Source: BM003 sp963699835 (GTDB lineage: Bacteria > Pseudomonadota > Gammaproteobacteria > Steroidobacterales > BM003). From it: DNA of 64,000 nucleotides. Positions 18,389 through 27,294 of this stretch are shown piece by piece. Below the pieces are notes generated by a model. That model was not told the origin of the DNA, ran no database searches, and saw only the letters and a program-made list of their open reading frames with translations. Location of the stretch: positions 105,989-169,988 of the forward strand of contig CAVOVJ010000013.1 of NCBI GenBank assembly GCA_963699835.1, given 5' to 3'. The position numbers and the translations under genes are program-made. Within the stretch, counting starts at the first letter, position 1. Every line of letters starts with the position of its first letter.

Positions 18389-19294
18389 GGCACGGGCACC
18401 GCCTGGCGCAGGTACTCCCCAATGTCGGAACCGGCCTCGCCTTTTCCGAGCGCTACCGTACGTAGTCGATGCACGGCGACTGCAGCCAGAACAGCCTGAA
18501 CGTCTTCCGGCAAAACGCTTTTCCGCCCAGCGAGCATGGTCCACGCCTGGGCCGCGCGAAGAAGACCAATTGCGGCGCGCGGGCTCAGCCCGGTTTCGAA
18601 CACGGGTGCCTCGCGACTATAGGCGATCAGCGCCTGCAGGTAGTCCAGCAACGCAGGTGCCACATGAACTGCGGGCACTCGCTGCTGCATTTCCGCAAGT
18701 GTGGCCGGATCGAGAACCGGATCAAGTTCCTGGAGCAGATCGCGGCGGTCGCGCCCCGTCGAGCAAAACGCGCTCCACCGAGGCGTCCGGGTAACCGAGT
18801 TGAATGCGCATAAGGAACCGGTCCAACTGCGACTCCGGAAGCGGGAACGTCCCGATCTGGTGACTCGGATTTTGCGTCGCAATCACGAAAAACGGTGAGG
18901 GCAGGGGGTATGTGCTGCCGTCGGCGGTCACCTGTCCTTCTTCCATCGCTTCCAGCAATGCACTCTGTGCTTTCGGGTTGGCGCGATTGACTTCGTCAGC
19001 AAGAATGAGCTGGGAGAAAACCGGCCCCTTGTGAAACCTGAAGCTGGCGGTCTCCCGGTCGAATACTGAAACCCCGATAACGTCTGCCGGTAGCAGGTCG
19101 CTGGTGAACTGAATGCGCTGATAAGTTAATCCGAGAACCCGTGCCAACGCATGCGCGAGTGTCGTCTTGCCCACGCCGGGCTGGTCCTCTATCAGCAGGT
19201 GTCCGCGCGCGACCAGGCAGGTCAGGCACAACCGAATCTCGCGCTCTTTCCCGACGACAATTTCATTCAGCCGCGCGATCGCATTGGTTAGCAC
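18385..19294 (-). pseudogene. MoxR-family AAA+ ATPase, interrupted by a one-base frameshift
   Basis: The N-terminal two thirds (GTG at 19294, two bases after the valS stop) has Walker A EDQPGVGKTTLAHALA, Walker B LILADEVNRANPKAQSALLE and sensor 1 FVIATQNPSHQIGTFPLPE. It ends early after RIQLGYPDASVERVLLDG. The C-terminal lid (RDRRDLLQELDPVLDPATL to the stop at 18385) continues in another frame. Removing one C from CCCC at 18754-18757 restores a continuous MoxR of about 300 residues. MoxR proteins are chaperone-like ATPases partnered with DUF58/VWA proteins. Both halves look intact otherwise, so a base-call error is as likely as a real mutation. Confidence 0.9.
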
Positions 19295-19296
19295 GA

Positions 19297-22077
19297 TCAG
19301 CCCGTGGTTTCCGATCGCAGCGCTTCGAGTTTTTGCAGTCGCTCGTCCAGCTCCGCCAATGCCGCCCCAAGCTCGGCCAGGCGTTGCCGTTCTTTGACTA
19401 CAACCGCCGCCGGCGCACGATCGACGAAAGATTTGTTCTGCAGTTTCTGTTCGGCACGTTTCCGATCCAGCTGCAGCTTGTCGCGCTGTTTCTGCAACCT
19501 CGACCACTCGGCCTCGACGTCGATGAGACCGGCCATGGGTACCAGAAGTTTCGTGGTTCCGAGCAGCGCGGTCGCGGCGGGAGGTGCTTGCGATTCGTCA
19601 TCGAGAATTTCTATCGACTCGATTCGCGCCAGTGCCGCCACCAGCGGTGAGTGAGTTTCGAGCATGAGACGGTCATCCGCGGAGGCGTCAAGTACCAGCA
19701 CGGGCAGTCGCCGTCCGGGTGAGATATCCATCTCGCCGCGTATCTGACGTATGCCCAGGATGAATCCCTGCAGCCATCGCAATTCGGATTCGGCGTCTTC
19801 GTCGCGAATGTAATCGGCTGCGGCCGGGAACGGCTGAAGCATGATCGTATCGCCGGCGCGGCCGGCTAATGGTGCGACGCGTTGCCAGATTTCTTCGGTG
19901 ACGAACGGCATCAGCGGATGCAGCAGTCGCAGAGAAGTCTCCAGCACATCGGCGAGGCACGCGCGGGTGGCGGCGAGTCGTCCCGCAGATGCCTGTTCAT
20001 CGTTGAGCACCGGTTTTGCGAGTTCGAGGTACCAGTCGCAGAATTCGTACCAGACAAACTCGTATATGGCCTTTGCCGCGAGATCGAGGCGGTAGGTGGC
20101 GAGGTTGTCATGAACTGCGGATATCGCGACCGAGAGCCGCGACCGGATCCATTTTTCCGCCAGCGCCGGTATCTGTTCGGCGTCATCGGACCCGGTCGGT
20201 TGCTCGAGGTAAAGCAAAGCGAATCGCGACGCGTTCCACAGCTTGTTGCAGAAGTTGCGATAGCCTTCGACCCGGCCGAGATCGAAACGAATGTCGCGCC
20301 CGGTAGTGGCCAGCGCGGCAAATGTAAAGCGCAACGCATCGGTTCCATAGGGCTCAATGCCGTGCGGGAACTCCTTGCGCGTGGCTTTTTCGATGCGCGG
20401 CCTGAGATGCGGCTGCATCAGGCCGCTGGTCCGTTTCGCGAGCAGGGTGTCGAGATCGACACCATCGATAATGTCAATCGGGTCGAGGACATTGCCCTTG
20501 GACTTCGACATCTTCTGGCCTTCATGATCGCGGATCAGCCCATGGACGTAGACCTCGTGAAACGGTACGTCACCCATGAATTTGAGCCCCATCATGATCA
20601 TTCGCGCAACCCAGAAAAATATGATGTCGAAGCCGGTTACCAGCACATTGGTCGGATAGAATTTGCGCAGGGCGTCGGTCGACCCCGGCCAGCCTAGCGT
20701 CGAGAACGGCCACAATGCGGAAGAAAACCAGGTATCCAGGACGTCTTCTTCCTGGCGCAGCGCCCGGTCGGCGGGAATATCATGGCTCTCCCTCACCGCC
20801 TCTTCGCTGCGCCCGACGTAGAAATTGCCGTCCGCGTCGTACCACGCAGGGATGCGATGTCCCCACCACAATTGCCGGCTGATGCACCAGTCCTGAATAT
20901 TGCGCATCCATTCGAAATAGGTCTTGCTCCAATTCTCCGGAACAAAGCGAATTTTGCCGTCTTCAACGGCAGCGATCGCTTGTTTCGCCAGCGGTTCGGC
21001 CCGCACGTACCACTGGTCGGTCAGATAAGGCTCGACGACCGTGCCGCTGCGATCGCCGCGCGGGACCATCAGGCGATGATCGTCGATGCGCTCCAGCAGT
21101 CCCTCTTGTTCGAGATCACGGATAACGCGCTCGCGCGCCGCAAATCGGTCAAGTCCCCGGTAGGGCTCAGGAACCTGGTCATTGAGGGCGGCATCGTCGG
21201 TAAAAATGTTGATGGTCTGGAGACCATGACGCTGGCCGATCTCATAGTCGTTGAAGTCGTGCGCTGGGGTAATCTTCACACAGCCGCTGCCGAATTCGGC
21301 ATCGACATATGCATCGGCAATGATCGGAATCCGGCGCCCGGTAAGCGGCAGCGTCACCTCGCGGCCGATCAGAGACCGATAGCGCTCGTCATCGGGATTA
21401 ACTGCGACGGCGGTGTCGCCGAGCATGGTCTCGGGGCGCGTCGTTGCAACAACGAGATGCTCATCGCTGTCGCTGATCGGGTAGCGCAGATGCCACAGAT
21501 GACCCTGCTCCTCTTCGGAGAGCACCTCGAGATCCGACAATGCGGTATGCAGGACCGGATCCCAATTGACCAGGCGCTTGCCGCGATAGATGAGACCTTC
21601 CTCATAGAGGCGCACGAATACTTCGGTGACGGCCGCCGACAATCCTTCGTCCATCGTAAATCGCTCACGGCTCCAGTCCACGGATGCCCCGAGCCGGCGC
21701 AGTTGCTGCGATATCACTCCGCCCGATTCGTCCTTCCATTGCCACACCCGCTCTACAAATGCCTCACGACCAAGGTCCCGCCGGCTCAGCCCCTCATTAT
21801 TGAGTTGGCGCTCGACAACCATCTGGGTCGCAATTCCCGCGTGATCCATGCCTGGCTGCCACAGGGTGTCGCGTCCGCACATCCTGTGATAACGGGTCAG
21901 CGCATCCATGATGGTGTCCTGGAACGCGTGTCCCATGTGCAGCGTCCCGGTCACGTTCGGCGGGGGGATCATGATGCAATAGGACTCGCCACTACCGTGC
22001 GGGGCAAAGTAGCCGGATTCTTCCCAGCGCCTGTACCAGCGCGCCTCTATAGCGGCAGGTGAATATGATTTCTCCAT
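19297..22077 (-). CDS. valS: Valyl-tRNA synthetase
   Basis: About 926 residues from ATG 22077 (MEKSYSPAAIEARWYRRWEE); the open frame to 22122 adds 15 unlikely residues. Class I motifs: PPNVTGTLHMGHAF (HIGH equivalent) near residue 42 and GQKMSKSKGNV (KMSKS). The CP1 editing domain lies between (VVATTRPETMLGDTAVAVNP). The C-terminal coiled coil of about 65 residues (DVEAEWSRLQKQRDKL through LDERLQKLEALR) is the usual ValS tail. Charges tRNA-Val. MoxR starts 2 bp after its stop. Confidence 0.97.
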   Translation of the reverse strand: MEKSYSPAAIEARWYRRWEESGYFAPHGSGESYCIMIPPPNVTGTLHMGHAFQDTIMDALTRYHRMCGRDTLWQPGMDHAGIATQMVVERQLNNEGLSRRDLGREAFVERVWQWKDESGGVISQQLRRLGASVDWSRERFTMDEGLSAAVTEVFVRLYEEGLIYRGKRLVNWDPVLHTALSDLEVLSEEEQGHLWHLRYPISDSDEHLVVATTRPETMLGDTAVAVNPDDERYRSLIGREVTLPLTGRRIPIIADAYVDAEFGSGCVKITPAHDFNDYEIGQRHGLQTINIFTDDAALNDQVPEPYRGLDRFAARERVIRDLEQEGLLERIDDHRLMVPRGDRSGTVVEPYLTDQWYVRAEPLAKQAIAAVEDGKIRFVPENWSKTYFEWMRNIQDWCISRQLWWGHRIPAWYDADGNFYVGRSEEAVRESHDIPADRALRQEEDVLDTWFSSALWPFSTLGWPGSTDALRKFYPTNVLVTGFDIIFFWVARMIMMGLKFMGDVPFHEVYVHGLIRDHEGQKMSKSKGNVLDPIDIIDGVDLDTLLAKRTSGLMQPHLRPRIEKATRKEFPHGIEPYGTDALRFTFAALATTGRDIRFDLGRVEGYRNFCNKLWNASRFALLYLEQPTGSDDAEQIPALAEKWIRSRLSVAISAVHDNLATYRLDLAAKAIYEFVWYEFCDWYLELAKPVLNDEQASAGRLAATRACLADVLETSLRLLHPLMPFVTEEIWQRVAPLAGRAGDTIMLQPFPAAADYIRDEDAESELRWLQGFILGIRQIRGEMDISPGRRLPVLVLDASADDRLMLETHSPLVAALARIESIEILDDESQAPPAATALLGTTKLLVPMAGLIDVEAEWSRLQKQRDKLQLDRKRAEQKLQNKSFVDRAPAAVVVKERQRLAELGAALAELDERLQKLEALRSETTG

Positions 22078-22161
22078 GACCTCTTCGTCGACAGCTGAAC
22101 GGGCCGGTTGCGGGCGGCCCAAAATATAAAAGTCACCGATACAGACTGGAGCGCCGAATGT

Positions 22162-22491
22162 CTACTCCGGGTCCTGTTTCAGATGATCGTCCAGAACGCG
22201 TTCGATTAACTCCGGCAGTTCCTCGCGCAGGCGATTGGACACCTGTTCGAACAAGGCCGCCTCCATATCTCTGAATGCAGTGTGGACAAGTTGATCGGCC
22301 AGGTCGTAGGTGCGCGCGGCGAGATCGGCACGCATTTCTCCCAGCTGTTCTTCGCTGATCTCGTAGCTGGGCGCTGCGACGATAGCGCCCTCGAGTTCGG
22401 CAATCTCCTCGGCGCTGAGCGCTTCGGTCAGAACCGGAATATCATCCTCGCTGGTCTCATCCTGTACTTCCGGTTTGTTCCACCAGGCCAT
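22162..22491 (-). CDS. Small acidic protein of unknown function between holC and valS
   Basis: 109 residues, strongly acidic, mostly predicted helical, with no signal peptide or membrane segment. The opening MAWWNKPEVQDETSEDDIPVLTEAL resembles small proteins whose N-terminus contains a DIPVLTE motif (DUF2486-like in other proteobacteria), but I cannot assign the family firmly. It follows holC by 10 bp and precedes valS on the same strand, so it probably belongs to a pepA-holC-X-valS transcript. Confidence 0.75.
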   Translation of the reverse strand: MAWWNKPEVQDETSEDDIPVLTEALSAEEIAELEGAIVAAPSYEISEEQLGEMRADLAARTYDLADQLVHTAFRDMEAALFEQVSNRLREELPELIERVLDDHLKQDPE

Positions 22492-22501
22492 GCAATTTTC
22501 C

Positions 22502-22933
22502 TCAGCGCAGCTGATGCGTGCGCAGATCGTATCCTCTGTCGCGATAAAAGCGAAATCTGTTTCGCCCCGAAGCCCGGCTCGACTCGTCTTCGGATACTAC
22601 CTCGGCTACTCTTTCAAAGCGGCTGAAAAACATGGGGATTTCCTCGGCCAGATTGATCAGCAGGTCGGTTTCGGCGGGATCCGTTTCGGGATCGTGGCCG
22701 ATCAGCACGGCCTCACCATGGACTTCCCGGGACGAAACCACGGCATGGGGGATGAAACTGCCACCGCGAAAACTCCATAACAAATCGTCGATGGTATGTG
22801 CCTCGCGCTCGCTGCCGGCATGAATATAAATACGGTGATCCAGCAGAAATGCCTTCTCCGCAATCCTGCATGCACAGCGATGCCGCGACATCGGTCCGCT
22901 GGACTCGAGAACGTAGAAATCGACGCGGGTCAT
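22502..22933 (-). CDS. holC: DNA polymerase III subunit chi
   Basis: 143 residues (E. coli chi 147). It starts MTRVDFYVLESSGP, with RIAEKAFLLDHRIYIHAGSE and LWSFRGGSFIPHAVV, the typical HolC pattern. Chi links the clamp loader to SSB on the lagging strand. The position between pepA and valS is the conserved gammaproteobacterial order, which supports the call. Confidence 0.93.
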   Translation of the reverse strand: MTRVDFYVLESSGPMSRHRCACRIAEKAFLLDHRIYIHAGSEREAHTIDDLLWSFRGGSFIPHAVVSSREVHGEAVLIGHDPETDPAETDLLINLAEEIPMFFSRFERVAEVVSEDESSRASGRNRFRFYRDRGYDLRTHQLR

Positions 22934-22942
22934 TGCCTGTCG

Positions 22943-24430
22943 TCAGCGAGTGCGCTCAATCAGGTAGTCGACGAGAAGCGGCACCGGGCGGCCGGTGCTG
23001 CCCTTCTGCGCGCCGCTCTTCCAGGCGGTGCCGGCAATATCCAGATGGGCCCAGGATACGCCTTCGGTGAATTTTGCCAGGAAGCAGCCCGCGGTTATCG
23101 CGCCCCCCTCGCGTCCGCCCACATTGGCGAAATCGGCAAAATTGCTCTTGAGTCCCTCGTGATATTCCTCCGCCAAAGGCAGACGCCAGGCGCGGTCGCC
23201 GGTGCGCTCTCCAGCGGCCAGCAAATCACTGGCAAGCGTATCGTTCGGACTCATCAGGCCGGTGATATGACCCCCGAGCGCAATCACGCAGGCTCCGGTA
23301 AGCGTAGCAACGTCGATCATGACGGCCGGCTTGAAGCGGCGCGCATAGGTGAGAGCGTCGCACAGGATCAGGCGCCCCTCGGCATCGGTATTGAGAATCT
23401 CGATCGTTTTGCCGGACATGCTGCGAACGATGTCGCCGGGCTTTGTGGCAAGACCGCTGGGCAGGTTCTCGCAGGTCGGGACGACGACCACAAGGTTGAT
23501 CGGCAGCCTGAGGCTCGCGACGGCATGAATACACCCGAGTACCGATGCGGCCCCCGACATATCGAATTTCATCTCGTCCATGGCCAGCGGCGGTTTGAGC
23601 GAGATGCCGCCGGCATCGAACGTGATTCCCTTGCCGACGAGCACGACCGGCGCCTGCGACTGCGCGCCCTTGTAATGCAACACGATCAACTTGGCCGGTT
23701 CCTGGGTACCGCGGGTAACGGAAAGCAGAGCCCCCATTTTGAGCCGTTTCATATCGGCCTCGGTCAATATCTCTGCGCGGATTTTGCGATGCTGTCGCGC
23801 CAGTTTCTTCGCCGTATTTGCGAGGTGGGTCGGGGTGCAAACATTAGCCGGAAGGTTGGCCAGGTCCTTGCTGAGGCTGACTCCCGCGGCGATGCTTGCG
23901 CCTTCTTCCGCGCCTTTCTGCGCGGCATTCGCAGCACTCCGATTGGGAACGCCGATACCTATCCGGGTGAGTTTTGGCGCAGGTTCCGAGCGTCCCGATT
24001 TCATTTCGGTAAATCGGTAGGTCGCCTCATGGGCGGCCAGCAGTGTGTCGCGCCCGATTCTGTGGAATTCCTGTTTGTCTGCGGGATCCCAGCCAAGGAA
24101 GCTGAGGGTATCGCGACTGGATGTCGCGGCTACCACCTTCATTGCAGCGCTGAGAGCGCGACGATGGTTGCGCGGGTCGTGTTCGTTTTGTTTGCCGAGC
24201 CCGGTAAGCAGCAGCCGAGCGCAGTTTAGCCCAGCAATGTCGCGTAACAACAGCGTCTCTCCGCGTTTGCCGCCGAGATCGCCCTGGGCCAGAACCTTGC
24301 TGATGGCGCCATTGCTGGACTTGTCGAGCTCGACCGCAGCCGCCGACAGCACTCGTTTTTCGAATATGCCCACGATGGCGCAGTCGGTCTTCTGGCGGGC
24401 GGGCGCACCGCTGGTGGCGTGAAACTGCAT
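22943..24430 (-). CDS. pepA: Cytosol aminopeptidase (leucyl aminopeptidase, M17)
   Basis: 495 residues. The C-terminal M17 domain contains VLVGKGITFDAGGISLKPP (metal-binding Lys and Asp), DMSGAASVLG, and the signature NTDAEGRLIL with the metal ligands Asp and Glu; TLTGACVIALGGHITGL follows. The enzyme removes N-terminal residues from peptides and, in E. coli, the same protein also binds DNA at Xer sites and carAB. First gene of the pepA-holC-X-valS minus-strand group; divergent from lptF. Confidence 0.96.
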   Translation of the reverse strand: MQFHATSGAPARQKTDCAIVGIFEKRVLSAAAVELDKSSNGAISKVLAQGDLGGKRGETLLLRDIAGLNCARLLLTGLGKQNEHDPRNHRRALSAAMKVVAATSSRDTLSFLGWDPADKQEFHRIGRDTLLAAHEATYRFTEMKSGRSEPAPKLTRIGIGVPNRSAANAAQKGAEEGASIAAGVSLSKDLANLPANVCTPTHLANTAKKLARQHRKIRAEILTEADMKRLKMGALLSVTRGTQEPAKLIVLHYKGAQSQAPVVLVGKGITFDAGGISLKPPLAMDEMKFDMSGAASVLGCIHAVASLRLPINLVVVVPTCENLPSGLATKPGDIVRSMSGKTIEILNTDAEGRLILCDALTYARRFKPAVMIDVATLTGACVIALGGHITGLMSPNDTLASDLLAAGERTGDRAWRLPLAEEYHEGLKSNFADFANVGGREGGAITAGCFLAKFTEGVSWAHLDIAGTAWKSGAQKGSTGRPVPLLVDYLIERTR

Positions 24431-24636
24431 ATCTGCTCCCTTGGTCCACGTCGCCGTGGCCGCGCGTTACGCTGACCGGCCTCGCACGGGCGGTTCAGCT
24501 TTTGTTTTAATTAAGATTTAGCGAGTGTGACCCGGTGGCGTAGACTTGCACAAAGCCAATACCATTCGGGACACTGAATGGGCGCATAGTGTACTAGATT
24601 AAAACCCGCCGGGCTAAACGACTGTGAACCGTCATA

Positions 24637-25725
24637 GTGGCAATTCTTGATCGCTACATTCTTCGCGAAGTCTTCCGCACATGGCTCGGTGTGACCGCGA
24701 TCCTGTTGTTCGTGCTGGTGACAAATCAGTTCGCCCGCGTGTTGGGCAAGGCAGCGAGCGGAGAGTTGCCGAAAGATGCGGTCTTTGCGCTGCTTGGCCT
24801 GACTTCGGTTCAATACGTCAGCGTGCTGATCCCGGTGGCGCTACTTATTGCCATTATGCTGGCGCTAGGCCGACTCAATCGCGACAGTGAGCTGACGGCG
24901 ATTTACGCCTGCGGTGTCGGCAATGCGCGACTTCTTCGGCCGCTGTTGTTGTTTGCCGCGCTGTTGGCCCTGATGCTGGGGTGGCTAACTCTGGTCGTTG
25001 TCCCGCAGTCTCTGCTCGCTACCGCACAGATCCAGGCGAACGCCAGCAAACTGATTGATCGCGGCGGTCTCGAGCCGGGCCGTTTCCACACCGAAAACAC
25101 CGGCGGCGCCGTGGTTTTCGTAGAGCGGGTCGATGACCAGGGCATGCTGCGGAACCTGTTCCTCGAACGCCGGACCGAGCGGCGGGTAGAGGCGGCCGTA
25201 GCCCGGCGCGGCCGGGTGACCGAGGACGAGGGCACCGGTCTGCGCACCATGCTGTTGTATGACGGTGAGCGCTACGAGGGGGTGCCGGGATCGGTAAATT
25301 TCCAGGTCATTCGATTTGCCGAGCATGGGATTCCGGTTCGTGTGAAGTCCGGCGAGGTCAACACCGGGCTGCCGAAGCTGATGCCCACCGGCCAGCTGAT
25401 TGGCTCCACGGACCCCTCGCACAAAGCGGAGCTGCAATGGCGGTTGTCGTCGCCGCTATCATTGTTTGCGCTGACCCTTATCGCGGTACCGCTATGCCGG
25501 GCGAGCCCGCGTGAGGGCCGCCACGGGCGGATCGCGCTCGGTATCCTCATCTATGTCCTCTACAGCAACCTGACCGAGGCGACACGCTCATGGGTGGAAC
25601 GCGAGATGTTCCCGTCCGCTCTAGGTATTTACTGGGTCCCTGTTTCGATTGTCGTCGTGGCGGTCGTGATGCTGTGGTGGCAGGAACGCAGCCGGCGCCG
25701 GCCACGGCGCGAGGACATTCGGTGA
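24637..25725 (+). CDS. lptF: LPS export ABC transporter permease LptF
   Basis: 362 residues from GTG 24637 (MAILDRYILREVFRTWLGVT). It has three N-terminal transmembrane helices, a periplasmic beta-jellyroll region (about residues 130-260), then three more helices, the LptF layout. With LptG and LptB it extracts lipopolysaccharide from the inner membrane. It is followed 4 bp later by lptG and is divergent from pepA, the standard gammaproteobacterial arrangement. Confidence 0.95.
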   Translation: MAILDRYILREVFRTWLGVTAILLFVLVTNQFARVLGKAASGELPKDAVFALLGLTSVQYVSVLIPVALLIAIMLALGRLNRDSELTAIYACGVGNARLLRPLLLFAALLALMLGWLTLVVVPQSLLATAQIQANASKLIDRGGLEPGRFHTENTGGAVVFVERVDDQGMLRNLFLERRTERRVEAAVARRGRVTEDEGTGLRTMLLYDGERYEGVPGSVNFQVIRFAEHGIPVRVKSGEVNTGLPKLMPTGQLIGSTDPSHKAELQWRLSSPLSLFALTLIAVPLCRASPREGRHGRIALGILIYVLYSNLTEATRSWVEREMFPSALGIYWVPVSIVVVAVVMLWWQERSRRRPRREDIR

Positions 25726-25729
25726 TCAC

Positions 25730-26797
25730 ATGCTGATTGTCGATCGCTACATCCTGCGCACGGTTATGTCCAGCGTTGTGCTGGTCGTCGCGGTATTGCT
25801 GGCCCTTTCGGGCCTGATTACGTTTGTCGGCCAATTGGACAATGTGGGCAAGGGTACTTTTGGCATCACGGATGCGCTCAGCTTCGTGTTGCTCGTTTTG
25901 CCGCAGAGAGCATTCGAGTTCATGCCGGTCGCGGCGTTGCTTGGCACGCTGTTCGGGCTGAGCCGGCTCGCCGCACACAGCGAACTGATCGTGCTGCGCG
26001 CGGCGGGCGTTACGCCTTTGCGTTTGGCCATGTCGGTTTTCGCGGTGGGGCTGTTGATTGCGTTACTCAATGCAGCACTGGGGGAATTCATCGCGCCTCC
26101 TCTTGAGCGCTACGCCGAACAACAGCGCGCGCTCGCGAAATATTCGGATCTGAACCTGAGCGCAGAACAGAGTATCTGGTTGATGCACGAGGGGCTGATA
26201 ATCAACGCGAGTCCGCGCTCGGAGCGTGACTGGGGTGACGGGGTATACGTTTTCGACTTTGACGACGAACGCAACCTGACCGGCGTCGGGCGGGCCGAAT
26301 CGGCCACCCTGGGGCCGGACCAGCGCTGGACACTCAACAGTATTGTCGAGACCCGGCTCGACGAGAACCGGCTCAAGGCCTTCACCGAGGAGTCGCGCAA
26401 GCTGTCGGCCGGAATCAGCCCCGAGTTGATCCGTTTCTCCGAGGTATATCCGGACAATATGACCGGACGCGATCTGCGCGGCTACATCGACTATTTGCGC
26501 GACAATGACCTCGATGCCTCGTCGTATGAAATTGCCTTCTGGGGCAGGGTAGCCGGACCCGTCGCCATCATCCTCATGACCTTGCTTGCAATGCCGTTCG
26601 CATTTCGTTTTCAGCGCGAATCAGGCACCAGCGTGACAATGGCGATCGGTGTCATTATCGGCCTGATTTACTTTCTAGCCAGCAGAACGCTCGCCAACAG
26701 CGGTCAGGTTTTCGATATCGATCCAATGCTGATCGCATGGGCGCCCTCGCTGGCTCTGGGGTTGGTGACGCTGTTCGGGCTATTACGCCTGCGCTGA
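25730..26797 (+). CDS. lptG: LPS export ABC transporter permease LptG
   Basis: 355 residues, start MLIVDRYILRTVMSSVVLVV. Six transmembrane segments flank the periplasmic jellyroll domain; MPVAALLGTLFGLSRLAAHSELIVLRAAGV is the conserved coupling-helix region. Partner of LptF. Convergent with the RDD gene, 8 bp from its stop. Confidence 0.95.
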   Translation: MLIVDRYILRTVMSSVVLVVAVLLALSGLITFVGQLDNVGKGTFGITDALSFVLLVLPQRAFEFMPVAALLGTLFGLSRLAAHSELIVLRAAGVTPLRLAMSVFAVGLLIALLNAALGEFIAPPLERYAEQQRALAKYSDLNLSAEQSIWLMHEGLIINASPRSERDWGDGVYVFDFDDERNLTGVGRAESATLGPDQRWTLNSIVETRLDENRLKAFTEESRKLSAGISPELIRFSEVYPDNMTGRDLRGYIDYLRDNDLDASSYEIAFWGRVAGPVAIILMTLLAMPFAFRFQRESGTSVTMAIGVIIGLIYFLASRTLANSGQVFDIDPMLIAWAPSLALGLVTLFGLLRLR

Positions 26798-26805
26798 TTT
26801 CAGCA

Positions 26806-27288
26806 TTACCGGGAACGCGGGCGCCGCGTTTCGACCACGGGGCGTGTGGCACTCAGCCTGTCATGCCAGGCGAGGCCGTCGCGGTCGAATACGACCCATA
26901 CATACCCAAGTGCAAACAACGCGAGAGGTATCCAGAATATCCCGAAGGCCATCAGCGCCAACGGCAGGGAGGCGAAAACGAGGCGGGCGAAAAGTCTCGG
27001 CGTGGGAGGGATGTTGCCATGATCGTCCACCAGCCGCAGTCGCCATGACTGCATACCGAGTGTGCGGCCGCCGCGACGCCAGAAAACCACATGAAATGCC
27101 CAACAAGTCGCGACAAGGAACGCAAGATATACCGGATTCCCGGGCGCTATTGCGTCACCGTCGCGCAGGTACAGCAATACGGCGGTCAGGACGAAGTACA
27201 GCGCGACCAGTAACAGCGAGTCATACGTCATCGCAGCCAGTCTGCGGGCGAGACTGGCGGTCGGCATCGATGCAGGGAGACTGCTCAA
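26806..27288 (-). CDS. RDD family membrane protein
   Basis: 160 residues. The RDD hallmark is ASLARRLAAMTYDSLLL near residue 11 (R-x-x-A-x-x-x-D). Further conserved parts are RRGGRTLGMQSWRLRLV near residue 72 and the C-terminal WHDRLSATRPV. Three to four transmembrane helices. RDD proteins are small integral membrane proteins, some linked to transport; the role here is unknown. It lies 6 bp downstream of the M14 peptidase on the same strand. Confidence 0.9.
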   Translation of the reverse strand: MSSLPASMPTASLARRLAAMTYDSLLLVALYFVLTAVLLYLRDGDAIAPGNPVYLAFLVATCWAFHVVFWRRGGRTLGMQSWRLRLVDDHGNIPPTPRLFARLVFASLPLALMAFGIFWIPLALFALGYVWVVFDRDGLAWHDRLSATRPVVETRRPRSR

Positions 27289-27294
27289 TCCGGA

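Noticed and set aside
20782..22062. 426-codon + strand frame opposite valS
   Set aside because: Shadow of an essential synthetase; low resemblance to any protein family.
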